From Streptomyces sp. CG1 (GTDB lineage: Bacteria; Actinomycetota; Actinomycetes; Streptomycetales; Streptomycetaceae): 64,000 bases of DNA. This document shows, piece after piece, positions 54,419 through 63,615 of the stretch; within the stretch, counting starts at the first letter, position 1; every line of letters begins with the position of its first letter. The stretch is from the NCBI RefSeq assembly GCF_041080625.1, contig NZ_CP163518.1, positions 8,053,501 through 8,117,500 on the forward strand. Direction: 5' to 3'. Under the pieces are notes generated by a model. The model was not told the origin of the DNA. It ran no database searches and saw only the letters and a program-made list of their open reading frames with translations. Made by a program: the position numbers and the translations under genes.

Positions 54419-55213
54419 ATGACCGCACAGCCCACCGTGACGACGTTCGCCGGACTCCACCACCGGCCCGGCGAGCCGCTGCTGCTGCCCAACGCCTGGG
54501 ACCACGCCTCGGCGGCCGCGCTCGCCGCCCGGGGTTTCCCCGCGATCGGTACGACGAGCCTGGCCGTGGCGGCGGCCGCCGGTCTGCCCGACGGCGCGGG
54601 CGCGACCCGGGAGCAGACGCTGAGGCTCGCCCTGACCCTCGGCTCGGAGCCATATCTGCTCTCGGTCGACGCCGAGGACGGCTTCAGCCGGGATCCCGAC
54701 GAAGTGGCCGCAGTGGCACGGGAGTTGTGGGTCATGGGGGTGGCCGGGATCAACCTGGAGGACGGGCTGGGGCCCAGTGACCGGCTCGCGGCGAAGGTCG
54801 CCGTACCCGGCCTGTTCGTCAACGCCCGCACCGACACGTACTGGTCCGGCGACGGCGACGAGCGGGACACCCTGCGGCGGCTCGACGCCTACCAACAGGC
54901 CGGTGCCGACGGGGTGTTCGTGCCTGGGCTGACCGACCCCGGGCGGATCGCGGCGCTGGTCCGGCGGCTCGACGTCCCCCTCAACCTCCTCTACTCGCCC
55001 GGCGGACCCACCGTCGCCCAGCTGGCCGGGCTCGGTGTGCGCCGCGTGAGCCTGGGTTCGCTGCTCTACCGGCGGGCGCTCGGCGCGGCCGTGGACGCGG
55101 TGGCCGACATCGCCGCCGGACGCACCCCGGGCGGCACCACTCCCACCTACGCGGAGGTCCGCGCACTGGAGCGCAGTGTGTCGGTGAGCAGGTCCGCGAA
55201 CTCCACCGGGTGA
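54419..55213 (+). CDS. Isocitrate lyase/PEP mutase family protein
   Basis: The 264-residue protein has LLLPNAWDHASAAALAARGFPAIGTTS (about 20-46), LLSVDAEDGFSRDPDEVA (about 81-98, the metal-binding Asp residues), GINLEDG (about 115), VNARTDTYW (about 139) and LYSPGGPT. It belongs to the short C-C/P-C lyase group whose substrates (methylisocitrate-like acids or unknown oxaloacetate analogues) are rarely defined. The ATG comes soon after TAGCGT, suggesting a leaderless mRNA. Its end overlaps the convergent hydrolase gene by 67 bases. Confidence 0.82.
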   Translation: MTAQPTVTTFAGLHHRPGEPLLLPNAWDHASAAALAARGFPAIGTTSLAVAAAAGLPDGAGATREQTLRLALTLGSEPYLLSVDAEDGFSRDPDEVAAVARELWVMGVAGINLEDGLGPSDRLAAKVAVPGLFVNARTDTYWSGDGDERDTLRRLDAYQQAGADGVFVPGLTDPGRIAALVRRLDVPLNLLYSPGGPTVAQLAGLGVRRVSLGSLLYRRALGAAVDAVADIAAGRTPGGTTPTYAEVRALERSVSVSRSANSTG

Positions 55214-55863
55214 CCCGCCGTGCCCAGGTGTCCGCCCGGGAACTCCACGAACGCACCGCCCAGCCGCTCGGCGAGCGACGCGGCGGTGCGGTGCAGCACC
55301 TGGCCGCGCGAGTCGACGCCGGCGGCGAGCGTGAGCCCGCCCGGGGGAGCGGTGAAGGACGGCAGATGGGACGTGAACGGGCCCAGCACGCACGCCAGGA
55401 ACACGCCGAACGGGGAGGCCGCCTCGCCTTCCGCGGGCGGGCGCCCGTGGCCGTCCAACTGCCCGATCAGCTCGGCCCGGCGCTGCGCCCCGTCCGGTAG
55501 CACCGTCACGCACGGCGGTTCGTGCGCGACCACATGCGCCAGCCGCCCGGGGTGCCGGGCGAGCAGGTCCAGGGCGGCGATCCCGCCGGAGCTGGTCCCG
55601 AGCACGTACGCGGTCCCACCCGCCGGAAGCACCGCCTCCAGCACCCGGTGCGCGCCCTCGCTCCAGTCCGCCACCCGCTGCTCGGGAACCGGCAGGCCGA
55701 GCCGGCCGTGGGCGAGCCCGAGCGGGTCGTACGTCACCACGGTGAACTGCGCGGCCAGCCGCTCGGTCAGCGGCCCCAGCCCCATCGGATGCCCGGCCCC
55801 GCCCGGCATCACCAGCAGCACGGGACCGCTGCCCGAGACGTCGTAGTGAAGCTGTTCAGTCAT
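55147..55863 (-). CDS. Alpha/beta hydrolase
   Basis: The 238-residue protein has the usual strand-loop LLVMPGGAGHPMG (about 17), the nucleophile elbow LGTSSGG (about 90) and the C-terminal catalytic histidine in FPGGHLG (about 215). The substrate is unknown. It overlaps the end of the TetR gene by 8 bases, so the two are one operon and the regulator likely controls it. Confidence 0.85.
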   Translation of the reverse strand: MTEQLHYDVSGSGPVLLVMPGGAGHPMGLGPLTERLAAQFTVVTYDPLGLAHGRLGLPVPEQRVADWSEGAHRVLEAVLPAGGTAYVLGTSSGGIAALDLLARHPGRLAHVVAHEPPCVTVLPDGAQRRAELIGQLDGHGRPPAEGEAASPFGVFLACVLGPFTSHLPSFTAPPGGLTLAAGVDSRGQVLHRTAASLAERLGGAFVEFPGGHLGTAGHPVEFADLLTDTLRSSARTSA

Positions 55864-56440
55864 CTTTCTCCGCCTCCCGGGGCCAGTGGGTCAGGGCCAG
55901 GTGCAGGGCGTCGATCGCCTTGTCCCAGGAGGCCTGTACGTCCCGGTCCGCGCCGAAGCCGCCGGCGGACTCCAGGGCGCAGTAGCCGTGGAAGGTGCTG
56001 CGCAACAGGCGTACGGCGTCGGTGAGGTCGGGTTCCTCCAGGCCGTAGGCGCGCAGCATGCCGTAGGTGATCTCGGCGGTGCGGCGCATCTCGGGGGAAC
56101 CGGCTAGCAGGGACTGGTCGATACGGATCTGGGTGGCCGCGTACCGGCCCGGGTGTTCCAGGGCGTAGGAGCGGTAGGCGCTCGCGAAGGCGGCCAGCGC
56201 GTCCTTGCCCGCGCGGCCGGCCACGGCCACCGCGATCCGGTCGATCAGCTCGCCACCCGCGTACAGCGCGAGCCGGGTGCGCAGGTCGGCCAGGCCCCGG
56301 ACGTGCGAGTAGAGGCTTGCGTCCTTCACACCGAAGCGGCGGGCCAGTGCGGTCAGGGTGACGTTGTCGAACCCCGCCTCGTCGGCGAGTTCGGCGGCGG
56401 CCGCGACAACACGGTCCGCGGTGAGTCCCGCTCGGGCCAT
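55856..56440 (-). CDS. TetR family transcriptional regulator
   Basis: The 194-residue repressor has a TetR helix-turn-helix (DRVVAAAAELADEAGFDNVT and LTALARRFGVKDASLYSHVRG, about residues 9-48) and a ligand-binding C-terminal half of the WHG type (TFHGYCALESAGGF). The ATG at 56440 is chosen since the domain starts right after it. A 27-bp inverted repeat upstream (56463-56489) is the likely operator. Confidence 0.88.
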   Translation of the reverse strand: MARAGLTADRVVAAAAELADEAGFDNVTLTALARRFGVKDASLYSHVRGLADLRTRLALYAGGELIDRIAVAVAGRAGKDALAAFASAYRSYALEHPGRYAATQIRIDQSLLAGSPEMRRTAEITYGMLRAYGLEEPDLTDAVRLLRSTFHGYCALESAGGFGADRDVQASWDKAIDALHLALTHWPREAEKDD

Positions 56441-56462
56441 GGGAGCCTGCCTTTCCCCAGTT

Positions 56463-56489
56463 CCTAGGCCTTCTAGCTTACAGCCTAGG
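56463..56489. promoter_or_regulatory. CCTAGGC-N13-GCCTAGG inverted repeat, likely TetR operator
   Basis: Perfect 7-bp arms with a 13-base AT-rich centre lie 23 bases before the TetR gene start. The position is right for autoregulation. Confidence 0.5.
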
Positions 56490-56544
56490 TGTACCAGGGG
56501 GTGCGGGCGGTGTCCGCAAGACCGGTCCTTGCGGACGTGCGCCC

Positions 56545-56948
56545 TCAGCCGATCGGTGCGTACAGCACACCCAGTGTGTCGATCTGGTCCCCCGCGCGGC
56601 CGGTGAAGCCGGCGATCTGCCAGCCGGACGGGGCGGTGAAGGTGGCGGAGTCCGAGGTCTTTGTACCGGCCCACAGTGTCCGGCCCTTGTCCGTCGTGAA
56701 CGCCGCCGAGAAGATCAGGGTGTGGCCGTCCTTCTGGCCCTCCGTCAGTTTCACCGAGGTGAGATGTTCCCCGGCGGCGAGGGTGAGGGAGGCGGCCGCA
56801 CCGCCCGTGCCGCCGTGGGTGAGGGCCGTGCCGTCGTCGTGGGTGAGGGAGACCGCGTCCAGGCGGGCGTCGCCGCGCAGGGTGAGGGTGCGCGGGGAGA
56901 GGGCGGCCGGGAGGGCTTCGGCGTCGTTATGCCGGGAGAGGGGGAGCG
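56545..56948 (-). pseudogene. Jacalin-like lectin domain, 5' truncated
   Basis: The leftward frame reads LRGDARLDAVSLTHDDGTAL, THGGTGGAAASLTLAAGEHL, then FSAAFTTDKGRTLWAGT and SGWQIAGFTGRAGDQIDTLG, ending at 56545. The GG-x-GG and GWQIxGFxGRAGDQID patterns are those of jacalin-type beta-prism lectins. The frame continues upstream into the promoter region of the MFS gene without a proper start; a GTG at 56754 would give only half a domain. In secreted proteins such a domain is normally C-terminal, so the rest of the gene seems lost. Confidence 0.6.
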
Positions 56949-56984
56949 GTGGGGCGGGAGACGCGTAGGAGGAGCCGGCGTGGT

Positions 56985-58205
56985 GTGGTGGGGGAGTGTG
57001 AGGGGGAGCGGTCGCTGTGGCGGGAGCGGGACTTCGCGGTTTTCTGGGGTGCCCAGATGCTCTCCGTCCTCGGTGACTCCTTCGCGCTGATCGCCCTGCC
57101 GCTGCTGGTGCTGGAGGCCACCGGATCGGTGGCCCGGATGGGGCTGCTCACCGCCGTCGGTGGGGGCGCGGCCGTACTCGCCGCCGTCTTCGCCGGGACC
57201 GTGGTGGACCGGGTGGACCGGCGGCGGCTCCTCATCACCTGCGACCTGGTGCGTATGGTCCTGTACGGGCTGATCCCGCTCGTATGGGCCTTCGGCCCGC
57301 GCATCTGGCTGCTGTACGCGGTGCTGCCGGTCTGCGAGGCCGTCGGCACCTTCTTCGCCGTCGGCTATGTCACCGTCGTCCGGGGGCTGGTCGGCACCGG
57401 CCGGCTGACCGAGGCCAACGGTCTGCTGAACGCCACGGCCGCGGCCGCCGGGGTGCTCGGGCCGGTGTGCGCGGGGCTCCTCGCCGCCTGGGCCGGGCCG
57501 GCCGCCGCCGTCGCCGTCGACGCGGCCAGCTTCGCCGCCTCCGCCGCGTGTCTGCGCTGGGTACGACTGCGCGCCCGGGCCGGTGACGACACCCCGGCGC
57601 CCGGCCGCAGCACCGTCCGGCAGGACCTGCGTAGCGGAGTCGCCTTCCTGTACCGGCACCCGCTGCTGCGCTCGCTCACGGCGCTGCTGTTCGGCTTCAG
57701 CTTCTTCACCCTCGGCCTGAACGACCTGGTCATCTACCACCTCAAGCACGACCTCGGGCACGACGACGGCACGGTCGGCACCGTCATGGCGGCCGGCGCG
57801 CTCGGCACCGTCGCCGGGTCCCTGCTCGTCGCCCGGCTCCGCCGTCGGCTCGGCTTCGGACCCGCCTGGATCGGCGCGATCGCGCTGTGCGGGCTGACCT
57901 GCGCCGGCCTCGGCTGGGTCGGCACCGTGCCCGCGGTCGCCGTCCTCGCCGCCGGCTTCCTGGCCGGCGTCGGCATCGCGGGCACCTGCTCGATGTCCCT
58001 GCGCCAGGAAGTCACCCCGGAGCACCTGCTCGGCCGGGTCACCTCCGCCTACTGGACTCTGCACTACTCCGCCGCCCCCGTCGGCGCCGCCCTCCTCACC
58101 TGGGCCGCCGAACGCTGGGGCACCACGCCGGCCGCCCTGACCGCGGGCGCCACCTGTGTCCTGCTCGCCCTCACGGCCCTCGTCACCCCGATCCGCAAGG
58201 CCTGA
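56985..58205 (+). CDS. MFS transporter (MFS_3/EntS-like)
   Basis: The 406-residue membrane protein has 10-12 hydrophobic segments, begins RSLWRERDFAVFWGAQMLSVLGDSFALIALPLLVLE, and has GTVVDRVDRRRLLITCDLVRM (motif A, about 65-85) and GLLNATAAAAGVLGPV, typical of the MFS_3 group to which the enterobactin exporter EntS belongs. GTG codons at 56985/56988 lie about ten bases after AGGAGG; the frame also opens at 56949. Being next to a nonribosomal metallophore-like cluster, it could export the product, although 1 kb separates them. Confidence 0.8.
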   Translation: MVGECEGERSLWRERDFAVFWGAQMLSVLGDSFALIALPLLVLEATGSVARMGLLTAVGGGAAVLAAVFAGTVVDRVDRRRLLITCDLVRMVLYGLIPLVWAFGPRIWLLYAVLPVCEAVGTFFAVGYVTVVRGLVGTGRLTEANGLLNATAAAAGVLGPVCAGLLAAWAGPAAAVAVDAASFAASAACLRWVRLRARAGDDTPAPGRSTVRQDLRSGVAFLYRHPLLRSLTALLFGFSFFTLGLNDLVIYHLKHDLGHDDGTVGTVMAAGALGTVAGSLLVARLRRRLGFGPAWIGAIALCGLTCAGLGWVGTVPAVAVLAAGFLAGVGIAGTCSMSLRQEVTPEHLLGRVTSAYWTLHYSAAPVGAALLTWAAERWGTTPAALTAGATCVLLALTALVTPIRKA

Positions 58206-58332
58206 CCGGTGTGTGAGCCAGTCGTGACCTGACGTTGGCGGATATTACGGGCGATCAATGCGAGGGACCGGTCATATCTCGCCAGCCATTCGCTTTTCAA
58301 ACAACTGTCAGTAGTAAACGACAAAGTATCCT

Positions 58333-58346
58333 GTGACGGCCGTCAC
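58333..58346. promoter_or_regulatory. GTGACGGCCGTCAC palindrome, Crp-like site
   Basis: A perfect 14-bp palindrome that fits the streptomycete Crp pattern GTG-N6-G-N-CAC. Crp in Streptomyces binds upstream of many specialised-metabolite genes. It lies 867 bases before the NRPS start and 130 after the MFS stop. Confidence 0.4.
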
Positions 58347-58509
58347 GTTCGAGTGGGAGAATTACGGCCAGCCTGTCTGCTTCTCGACTGTGCGACTCGC
58401 GCGTAAGCGGACATAGCGTGTGCCCTTCTGTTCGACTATCGGACCTCACTCTCCGTATGGCCCTCGATTTTCATTGACGCCCCTTCGGGGATCTTGATAG
58501 GAATGTTGC

Positions 58510-58533
58510 CACATCTCAAGTATTTCAGATGTG
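58510..58533. promoter_or_regulatory. 24-bp near-perfect AT-rich palindrome
   Basis: CACATCT and AGATGTG flank ten bases (CAAGTATTTC) so that 10 of 12 pairs match across the whole 24 bp. Its length, symmetry and AT-richness are those of a site for a dimeric regulator such as a TetR-type or butyrolactone receptor protein. Confidence 0.45.
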
Positions 58534-59042
58534 TGAATTGGAAGATGCTTCCGGTGCCGTCTGCGTCGGGTCGGAAGCCACGGGGATTTTCGCGCAGCCA
58601 GGGGGATCTATGCATATGCATGGCAATTCACTCATTCCCGCTGCTCAGCGGCGAAGAAATACCCCCCGGTGAGGTAACCCGCCGCATCTGCGAGGGCCTT
58701 CCGCCAGCTGCGGCGTCTGCTCGCGACGCGCGACCTGCGCCGTGCCCGAAATGCTGTACGGCGAAATGAGCGGCACTGTTACGCGGAACTCTGAGCCGGG
58801 GGAGTCCATTGGGTATACCGACTCCTGCTGAGCCCTGCCTTGCTGTCGGGAAGAAAACCGGCCACGCTGCCCTCCGTCGATTTTCGCGGTCCCGCTGATC
58901 CGGGTTATCGGTCTTCCGCTGACGCACAATGCCATGGCCACGGTCGACCCCGGGCTGTACGCGCTCGCCCGTCCACTGGTGGCCGCGGCGTCGCCCCGCC
59001 GACAGCAGTCCGGGGCACAGGCGGGTGCGATGGGCGACAGGG

Positions 59043-59078
59043 GCACGTGATCACGAGCCGACCTTCGTGATCACGTGC
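59043..59078. promoter_or_regulatory. Paired CGTGATCACG sites in a 36-bp inverted repeat
   Basis: GCACGTGATCACGA, 8 bases, then TCGTGATCACGTGC. Each arm holds the perfect 10-bp palindrome CGTGATCACG (59046-59055 and 59066-59075), with centres 20 bp apart, about two helical turns. It lies 135 bases upstream of the NRPS start, the right place for a repressor or activator binding as two dimers. A hairpin in the leader RNA is the alternative reading. Confidence 0.55.
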
Positions 59079-59212
59079 TCCGCGGGTCGCCGTCGGCGCG
59101 GACTCACGATGAGCGGCATCCCGCGGTCCGTCTCGCACACCCCTCACCTTGCCCATCCACCGTGCCGGTTCCCGGCACGCCTCACCCTTGCCCGACGGAG
59201 AGAAGGAGCGTC

Positions 59213-62200
59213 ATGAAGGTCCGAAACGCAACGAACACCCCCGGGGCAGAGCGGTTCGAGCCGTTCCCGCTGACCGAGATCCAGTACGCGTACTGGGTCG
59301 GCCGGGGCCCCAACTTCGTGCTGGGGAACGTGGCCCCGCACGCGTACTTCGAACTGGAGGGCCGCCGCCTCGACCCCGGCGTGCTGTCCGAGGCCTGGCG
59401 CCGGCTGGTGGAGCGGCACGACATGCTGCGCGCGGTCGTCGGCCCCGACGGACGCCAGCAGGTGCTCGAGACCGTCCCCGCCTTCGAGGTCCGATGTACC
59501 GACCTGCGCTCCGCCTCCGAGGAGGACAGGGAGAGCGCGCTGCTCGACGTGCGGGAGGAGATGTCGCACCGGGTCTACTCGGCGGCCGACTGGCCGCTGT
59601 TCGACCTCCGCCTGAGCCGGCTGCCCGACCACGACCGCCTGCACGTCAGCGTCGACCTGCTGATGGTAGACCTGGCCAGCCTCACCCTGCTGTTCAGCGA
59701 GTGGAGCGCGCTGTGCCAGGACCCCGGCCTCGAACTGCCGTCGGTGGAGGTCACCTTCCGCGACTACGCCCTGGAACTGGAGCGGGGCTCGCAGGCCCCG
59801 CGCTACCAGAAGGCGCTCGCCTACTGGACGTCGCGGGCCGCCGCCCTCGCCCCGCCCCCCGAACTGCCCCTGGCCAAGTCACCGGTGAGCGTGCACCGAC
59901 CGCGCTTCACCCACCGTGAGTTCCACCTGCCCGAGGACAAGTGGAAGACGCTGCAAGAGCGGTGCGAGAACCGGGGGCTGACCCCCACCGCGGTGCTGGC
60001 GGCCCTGTTCTCCGAGGTCCTCGCCGTATGGGGCGGTTCCCGGCGCTTCACCCTCAACCTCACCCTCTTCAACCGGCTGCCGCTGCTGCTCGCCGACGCC
60101 GGGAGCGGCAAACGCACCGTCCACCCCCATCTGCGCCGGATGGTCGGCGACTTCACCTCCATCTGCCTCCTGGAGACGGACGCCTCGACGGGGCGTACGC
60201 TCACCGAGCGGGTCGAGGACACCCAGGCGCAACTCCAGCAGGACCTGCGGCACCGGCAGGTCAGCGCACTGGAGGCGCTGCGCGAACGCCGCCGCCTGGG
60301 TCTGCAGAGCGGATTCGAGACGATGCCCGTGGTCTTCACCAGCGGCCTGGGCACCGCAGCCGACGTCTCCGGACCCCTGAGCTACTTCGGTGACATCACC
60401 TACCGGGTGAGCCAGACCCCGCAGGTGTTCTTCGACCACCAGGTCGTCGACATCACCGGCTCTCTCGACCTGACCTGGGACTGCGTGGAGGAACTCTTCC
60501 CCGAGGGCCTTCTCGACGACATGTTCGCCGCCTATACGTCCCTGGTCACCCGGCTCGCCGACGACGACACGATGTGGGACGAGGAGATCACCGTCGAGCT
60601 GCCCCCGCACCAGCTCGCCGCCCGCGCACACGCCAACGACACCAGCGGCGAGGGCCCCTCGGGCCTGCTGCACGAGCCGTTCCTCGACCAGGCTGCCCGG
60701 CACCCGGAACAGACCGCCGTGCTGGCCCAGAACCACGTCCTGACCTACGGAGAACTCGCCGCCCAGGCCCAGGCGGTGGCCCACGAGATCACCGCACTCG
60801 GCGCGGACGGCCTGCGCGACCGCCTCGTGGGCATCGGCCTGCACAAGGGCACCGACCAGATCGCCGCCGCGTACGGCGTGATGATGGCCGGCGGCGCCTA
60901 CCTGCCCGTCAGCCCGGCGCTGCCCGAACGGCGCCGGGCCGGGCTGCTGCGGGACGGCCGGGCGCTCGCGGTGCTCACCGACGCCGGAACCGACGGCCTG
61001 TGCTGGCCCGAGGGCCTGCCGCGCGTCCTCGTCGACCAGGTGCGCGCACAGGACGCCGAGGCCGGGCGCCGGCCGGGCGGACCCGCCGCTCCCGGCGACC
61101 TGGCGTACGTGCTCTACACCTCCGGCTCGACCGGCACCCCCAAGGGCGTGATGATCGAGCACCACGCGGCCCTCAATACCGTCGCCGACATCAACGAGCG
61201 GTTCGGCGTCGGACCCGAGGACCGGGTCTTCGGCCTGGCCGACCTCGGCTTCGACCTGTCGGTGTACGACGCCTTCGGCGCGCTCGCCGCCGGCGCCGCC
61301 CTGGTCCTGCCCGATCCGGAGCTGCGCTCTGAGCCGGCACACTGGGCCAAGCTGATGAGCGAGCACGGCGTGACGGTGTGGAACTCCGTCCCGGCGCAGA
61401 TGCAGATGCTCGTCGAGCACCTGGAGGCGGGCGGCGCCCTGCCCGAGCGGCTGCGGCTGGTCATGCTCAGCGGCGACTGGATCCCCGTCGACCTGCCCGA
61501 CCGGATCCGCGGCCTGTGGCCCGAGGCGGAGATCATCTCCCTGGGCGGCGCCACCGAGGCGTCGATCTGGTCCATCCACCACGTCGTCGACGAGGTGGAG
61601 CGGGGCGCGAAGAGCATTCCGTACGGCGTTCCGCTGCGCAACCAGACCTTCCACGTGCTCGACGCCCGCATGGACCCGTGCCCGGTGTGGACCCCGGGCG
61701 AGCTGTACATCGGCGGGGTGGGCCTGGCCCGCGGCTACTGGGCCGACGAGGAGCGCACCGCGGCGGCCTTCGTGACGCACCCGCGCACCGGCGAACGCCT
61801 CTACCGCACAGGCGACTTCGGGCGCTACCGGCCCGACGGCGCGATCGAGTTCCTGGGCCGCAGGGACGGCCAGGTGAAGATCAACGGACACCGCGTGGAG
61901 CTCGGTGAGATCGAGGCGACGCTCTCCGCGCATCCGGGCGTCGACAGCGCGGTCGTGGTGAAGTCCGCCGACCAAGACGGCGCCGCCCGCCTGCTGGGGT
62001 ACGTCGTGCCGGCCCGTGACAACGACACGCTGTTCCTGACGGAGCGGGCCGACGACACGCTGCGCGCCGCGCAGTGGCAGGCGCTCGCCGGCACCGCCGG
62101 ACGGCCCGCCGAGGGCCCCGAGCCCGAGGAGCTGCGCACCGTCTGGGACGCGCTCAACGAGGTGTACACCACCGCCACCGCCAGCGCCTTCCGCGCCTTC

Positions 62201-63610
62201 GGCCTGCCCCACCTGCCGGGCGAGCCGTTCGACCCGGCGGCCCTGCGCGGCGTCGGGGTGGCCCCCCGCTACGGCCGCTGGCTGGCCCGCGCCACGGCCG
62301 CCCTGGAGGAGTCGGGGTACCTGCGGCGCACCGGCGGCGGCCTGGAGGTGGCCCGCGAACTGCCCGACGCGCTCCCCGAGTCGCTGTGCGAGCGCGCCCG
62401 CCACGCCCTCGGCGGGCTGCTGGGCGTCCCGGACGACGTCACCGACTGGATGCTCGGCCTCGCCGGGAACCTGGCAGGCGTGCTGACACAGAGCGTCCAC
62501 TCCGCCGAGCTGTACGCCTCCGACCGCACCCCGGGTGTCTACGCCCGCCTCTTCGGCCCGACCTACGCCGCCGCGACCGCCGCGGTCCGGGAGATGACCG
62601 AGAGCTGGCCCGCCGACCGGCCGCTGAACGTCCTGGAGGTCGGCGCCGGCTACGGCTCGCTCACCCGGCACCTGCTGCCCCTGCTGCCCGCCGACCGCAC
62701 GGAGTACGTCTTCACGGACGTCTCCCGCTACTTCCTGGACCGCGCGGAGACCGAGTTCGCCGCGTACCCGTTCGTCCGCTGCGATCTGTTCGACCTCGAC
62801 CGGCCGCCGGCCGCCCAGGGCTTCGACGGCCAGTCGGCGGACCTCGTCATCGCCGCGAGTGTCCTGCACGACATGCGGCAGCTGCGGCGGACGCTGGCCG
62901 CCCTGCGCAGCGTGCTGGCCCCCGGCGGCGTCCTGCTGCTCGTCGAACAGACCACCTTCCACCCGTGGTTCGACCTGGTCATGGGCCTCCAGCAGGGGTT
63001 CGACAACTTCGAGGACACCGACCTGCGCAGCACGCACTGCCTGCTGGACCGCGCCCAGTGGCAGCAGGAGCTGACCGCGGCCGGGTTCACCCAGTCGGCG
63101 CTCCTGACCACCTCGGGCGGGCCCGCGTCGGTCGGCTTCGACGTGCTCATCGCGCGCGGCCCCGAGGCGCGGCGCCGGTTCGCCCCGGAGGAACTGCGTT
63201 CCTTCGCCGCCGAACGGCTCGCCCGGCACATGGTGCCCGCCCAGCTGTTCGCGCTGGACGAGCTGCCGCTCCGCGCCACCGGCAAGGTGGACCGCGCCGC
63301 GCTCGCCCAGGCCGGCCGGCGCAGCAGCGTACGGGGCAGGCCGGCCCGGCCGCCGCGTACGGACCGGCAGCGCAAGCTCGTCGACATCTGGAAGGAGGTG
63401 CTCGGCCTGAACCAGATCGACCTGGCCGACGACTTCCTGGACCTGGGCGGCGACTCCCTGCTCGCCGCGCGCCTGGCCGCCCAGCTGCAGTCGGCGTTCG
63501 GGATACCCGTTCCCGTCCGCACGGTCCTGGAGTACACCACCGTCGAAGCGCTCGACGGACATCTCGAGCAGCTCCTCGGCCCGTCCGAGCCCGTCACAGA
63601 GGAAAGGTGA
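59213..63610 (+). CDS. Nonribosomal peptide synthetase, Cy-A(MT)-T, cysteine-type
   Basis: The 1465-residue protein has a heterocyclisation domain (about 20-450) with the Cy motif DLLMVD in place of the C-domain HHxxxDG, an adenylation domain from about 480 (YVLYTSGSTGTPKGV, LGFDLSVYD, SLGGATEASIW, YRTGDFGRY, DGQVKINGHRVELGE), a methyltransferase inserted between A8 and A10 (VLEVGAGYGSLTRHLLPLLP, about 1140) and a carrier domain (DLGGDSLLAARLAA, about 1410). The specificity positions read D-L-Y-N-L-S-L-I-W, the cysteine code. It should load cysteine, condense and cyclise it to thiazoline, and C- or N-methylate it, as PchF does for pyochelin. The ATG follows AAGGAG. Confidence 0.9.
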   Translation: MKVRNATNTPGAERFEPFPLTEIQYAYWVGRGPNFVLGNVAPHAYFELEGRRLDPGVLSEAWRRLVERHDMLRAVVGPDGRQQVLETVPAFEVRCTDLRSASEEDRESALLDVREEMSHRVYSAADWPLFDLRLSRLPDHDRLHVSVDLLMVDLASLTLLFSEWSALCQDPGLELPSVEVTFRDYALELERGSQAPRYQKALAYWTSRAAALAPPPELPLAKSPVSVHRPRFTHREFHLPEDKWKTLQERCENRGLTPTAVLAALFSEVLAVWGGSRRFTLNLTLFNRLPLLLADAGSGKRTVHPHLRRMVGDFTSICLLETDASTGRTLTERVEDTQAQLQQDLRHRQVSALEALRERRRLGLQSGFETMPVVFTSGLGTAADVSGPLSYFGDITYRVSQTPQVFFDHQVVDITGSLDLTWDCVEELFPEGLLDDMFAAYTSLVTRLADDDTMWDEEITVELPPHQLAARAHANDTSGEGPSGLLHEPFLDQAARHPEQTAVLAQNHVLTYGELAAQAQAVAHEITALGADGLRDRLVGIGLHKGTDQIAAAYGVMMAGGAYLPVSPALPERRRAGLLRDGRALAVLTDAGTDGLCWPEGLPRVLVDQVRAQDAEAGRRPGGPAAPGDLAYVLYTSGSTGTPKGVMIEHHAALNTVADINERFGVGPEDRVFGLADLGFDLSVYDAFGALAAGAALVLPDPELRSEPAHWAKLMSEHGVTVWNSVPAQMQMLVEHLEAGGALPERLRLVMLSGDWIPVDLPDRIRGLWPEAEIISLGGATEASIWSIHHVVDEVERGAKSIPYGVPLRNQTFHVLDARMDPCPVWTPGELYIGGVGLARGYWADEERTAAAFVTHPRTGERLYRTGDFGRYRPDGAIEFLGRRDGQVKINGHRVELGEIEATLSAHPGVDSAVVVKSADQDGAARLLGYVVPARDNDTLFLTERADDTLRAAQWQALAGTAGRPAEGPEPEELRTVWDALNEVYTTATASAFRAFGLPHLPGEPFDPAALRGVGVAPRYGRWLARATAALEESGYLRRTGGGLEVARELPDALPESLCERARHALGGLLGVPDDVTDWMLGLAGNLAGVLTQSVHSAELYASDRTPGVYARLFGPTYAAATAAVREMTESWPADRPLNVLEVGAGYGSLTRHLLPLLPADRTEYVFTDVSRYFLDRAETEFAAYPFVRCDLFDLDRPPAAQGFDGQSADLVIAASVLHDMRQLRRTLAALRSVLAPGGVLLLVEQTTFHPWFDLVMGLQQGFDNFEDTDLRSTHCLLDRAQWQQELTAAGFTQSALLTTSGGPASVGFDVLIARGPEARRRFAPEELRSFAAERLARHMVPAQLFALDELPLRATGKVDRAALAQAGRRSSVRGRPARPPRTDRQRKLVDIWKEVLGLNQIDLADDFLDLGGDSLLAARLAAQLQSAFGIPVPVRTVLEYTTVEALDGHLEQLLGPSEPVTEER

Positions 63611-63615
63611 GAACA

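Larger units (their letters stand above)
58206..59212. promoter_or_regulatory. 1-kb AT-richer control region before the NRPS gene
   Basis: No gene is supported. A leftward frame of 61 codons (58436-58621) has no recognisable features or ribosome site. The region is clearly AT-richer than the rest in 58240-58560 and holds three palindromes (58333-58346, 58510-58533, 59043-59078), described separately. It probably contains the main promoter of the NRPS operon. Confidence 0.5.

Noticed and set aside
58436..58621. 61-codon leftward frame in the NRPS control region, considered as a small peptide or RiPP precursor
   Set aside because: No ribosome site, no core-peptide-like sequence, no modifying enzyme nearby; it also spans the 24-bp palindrome.
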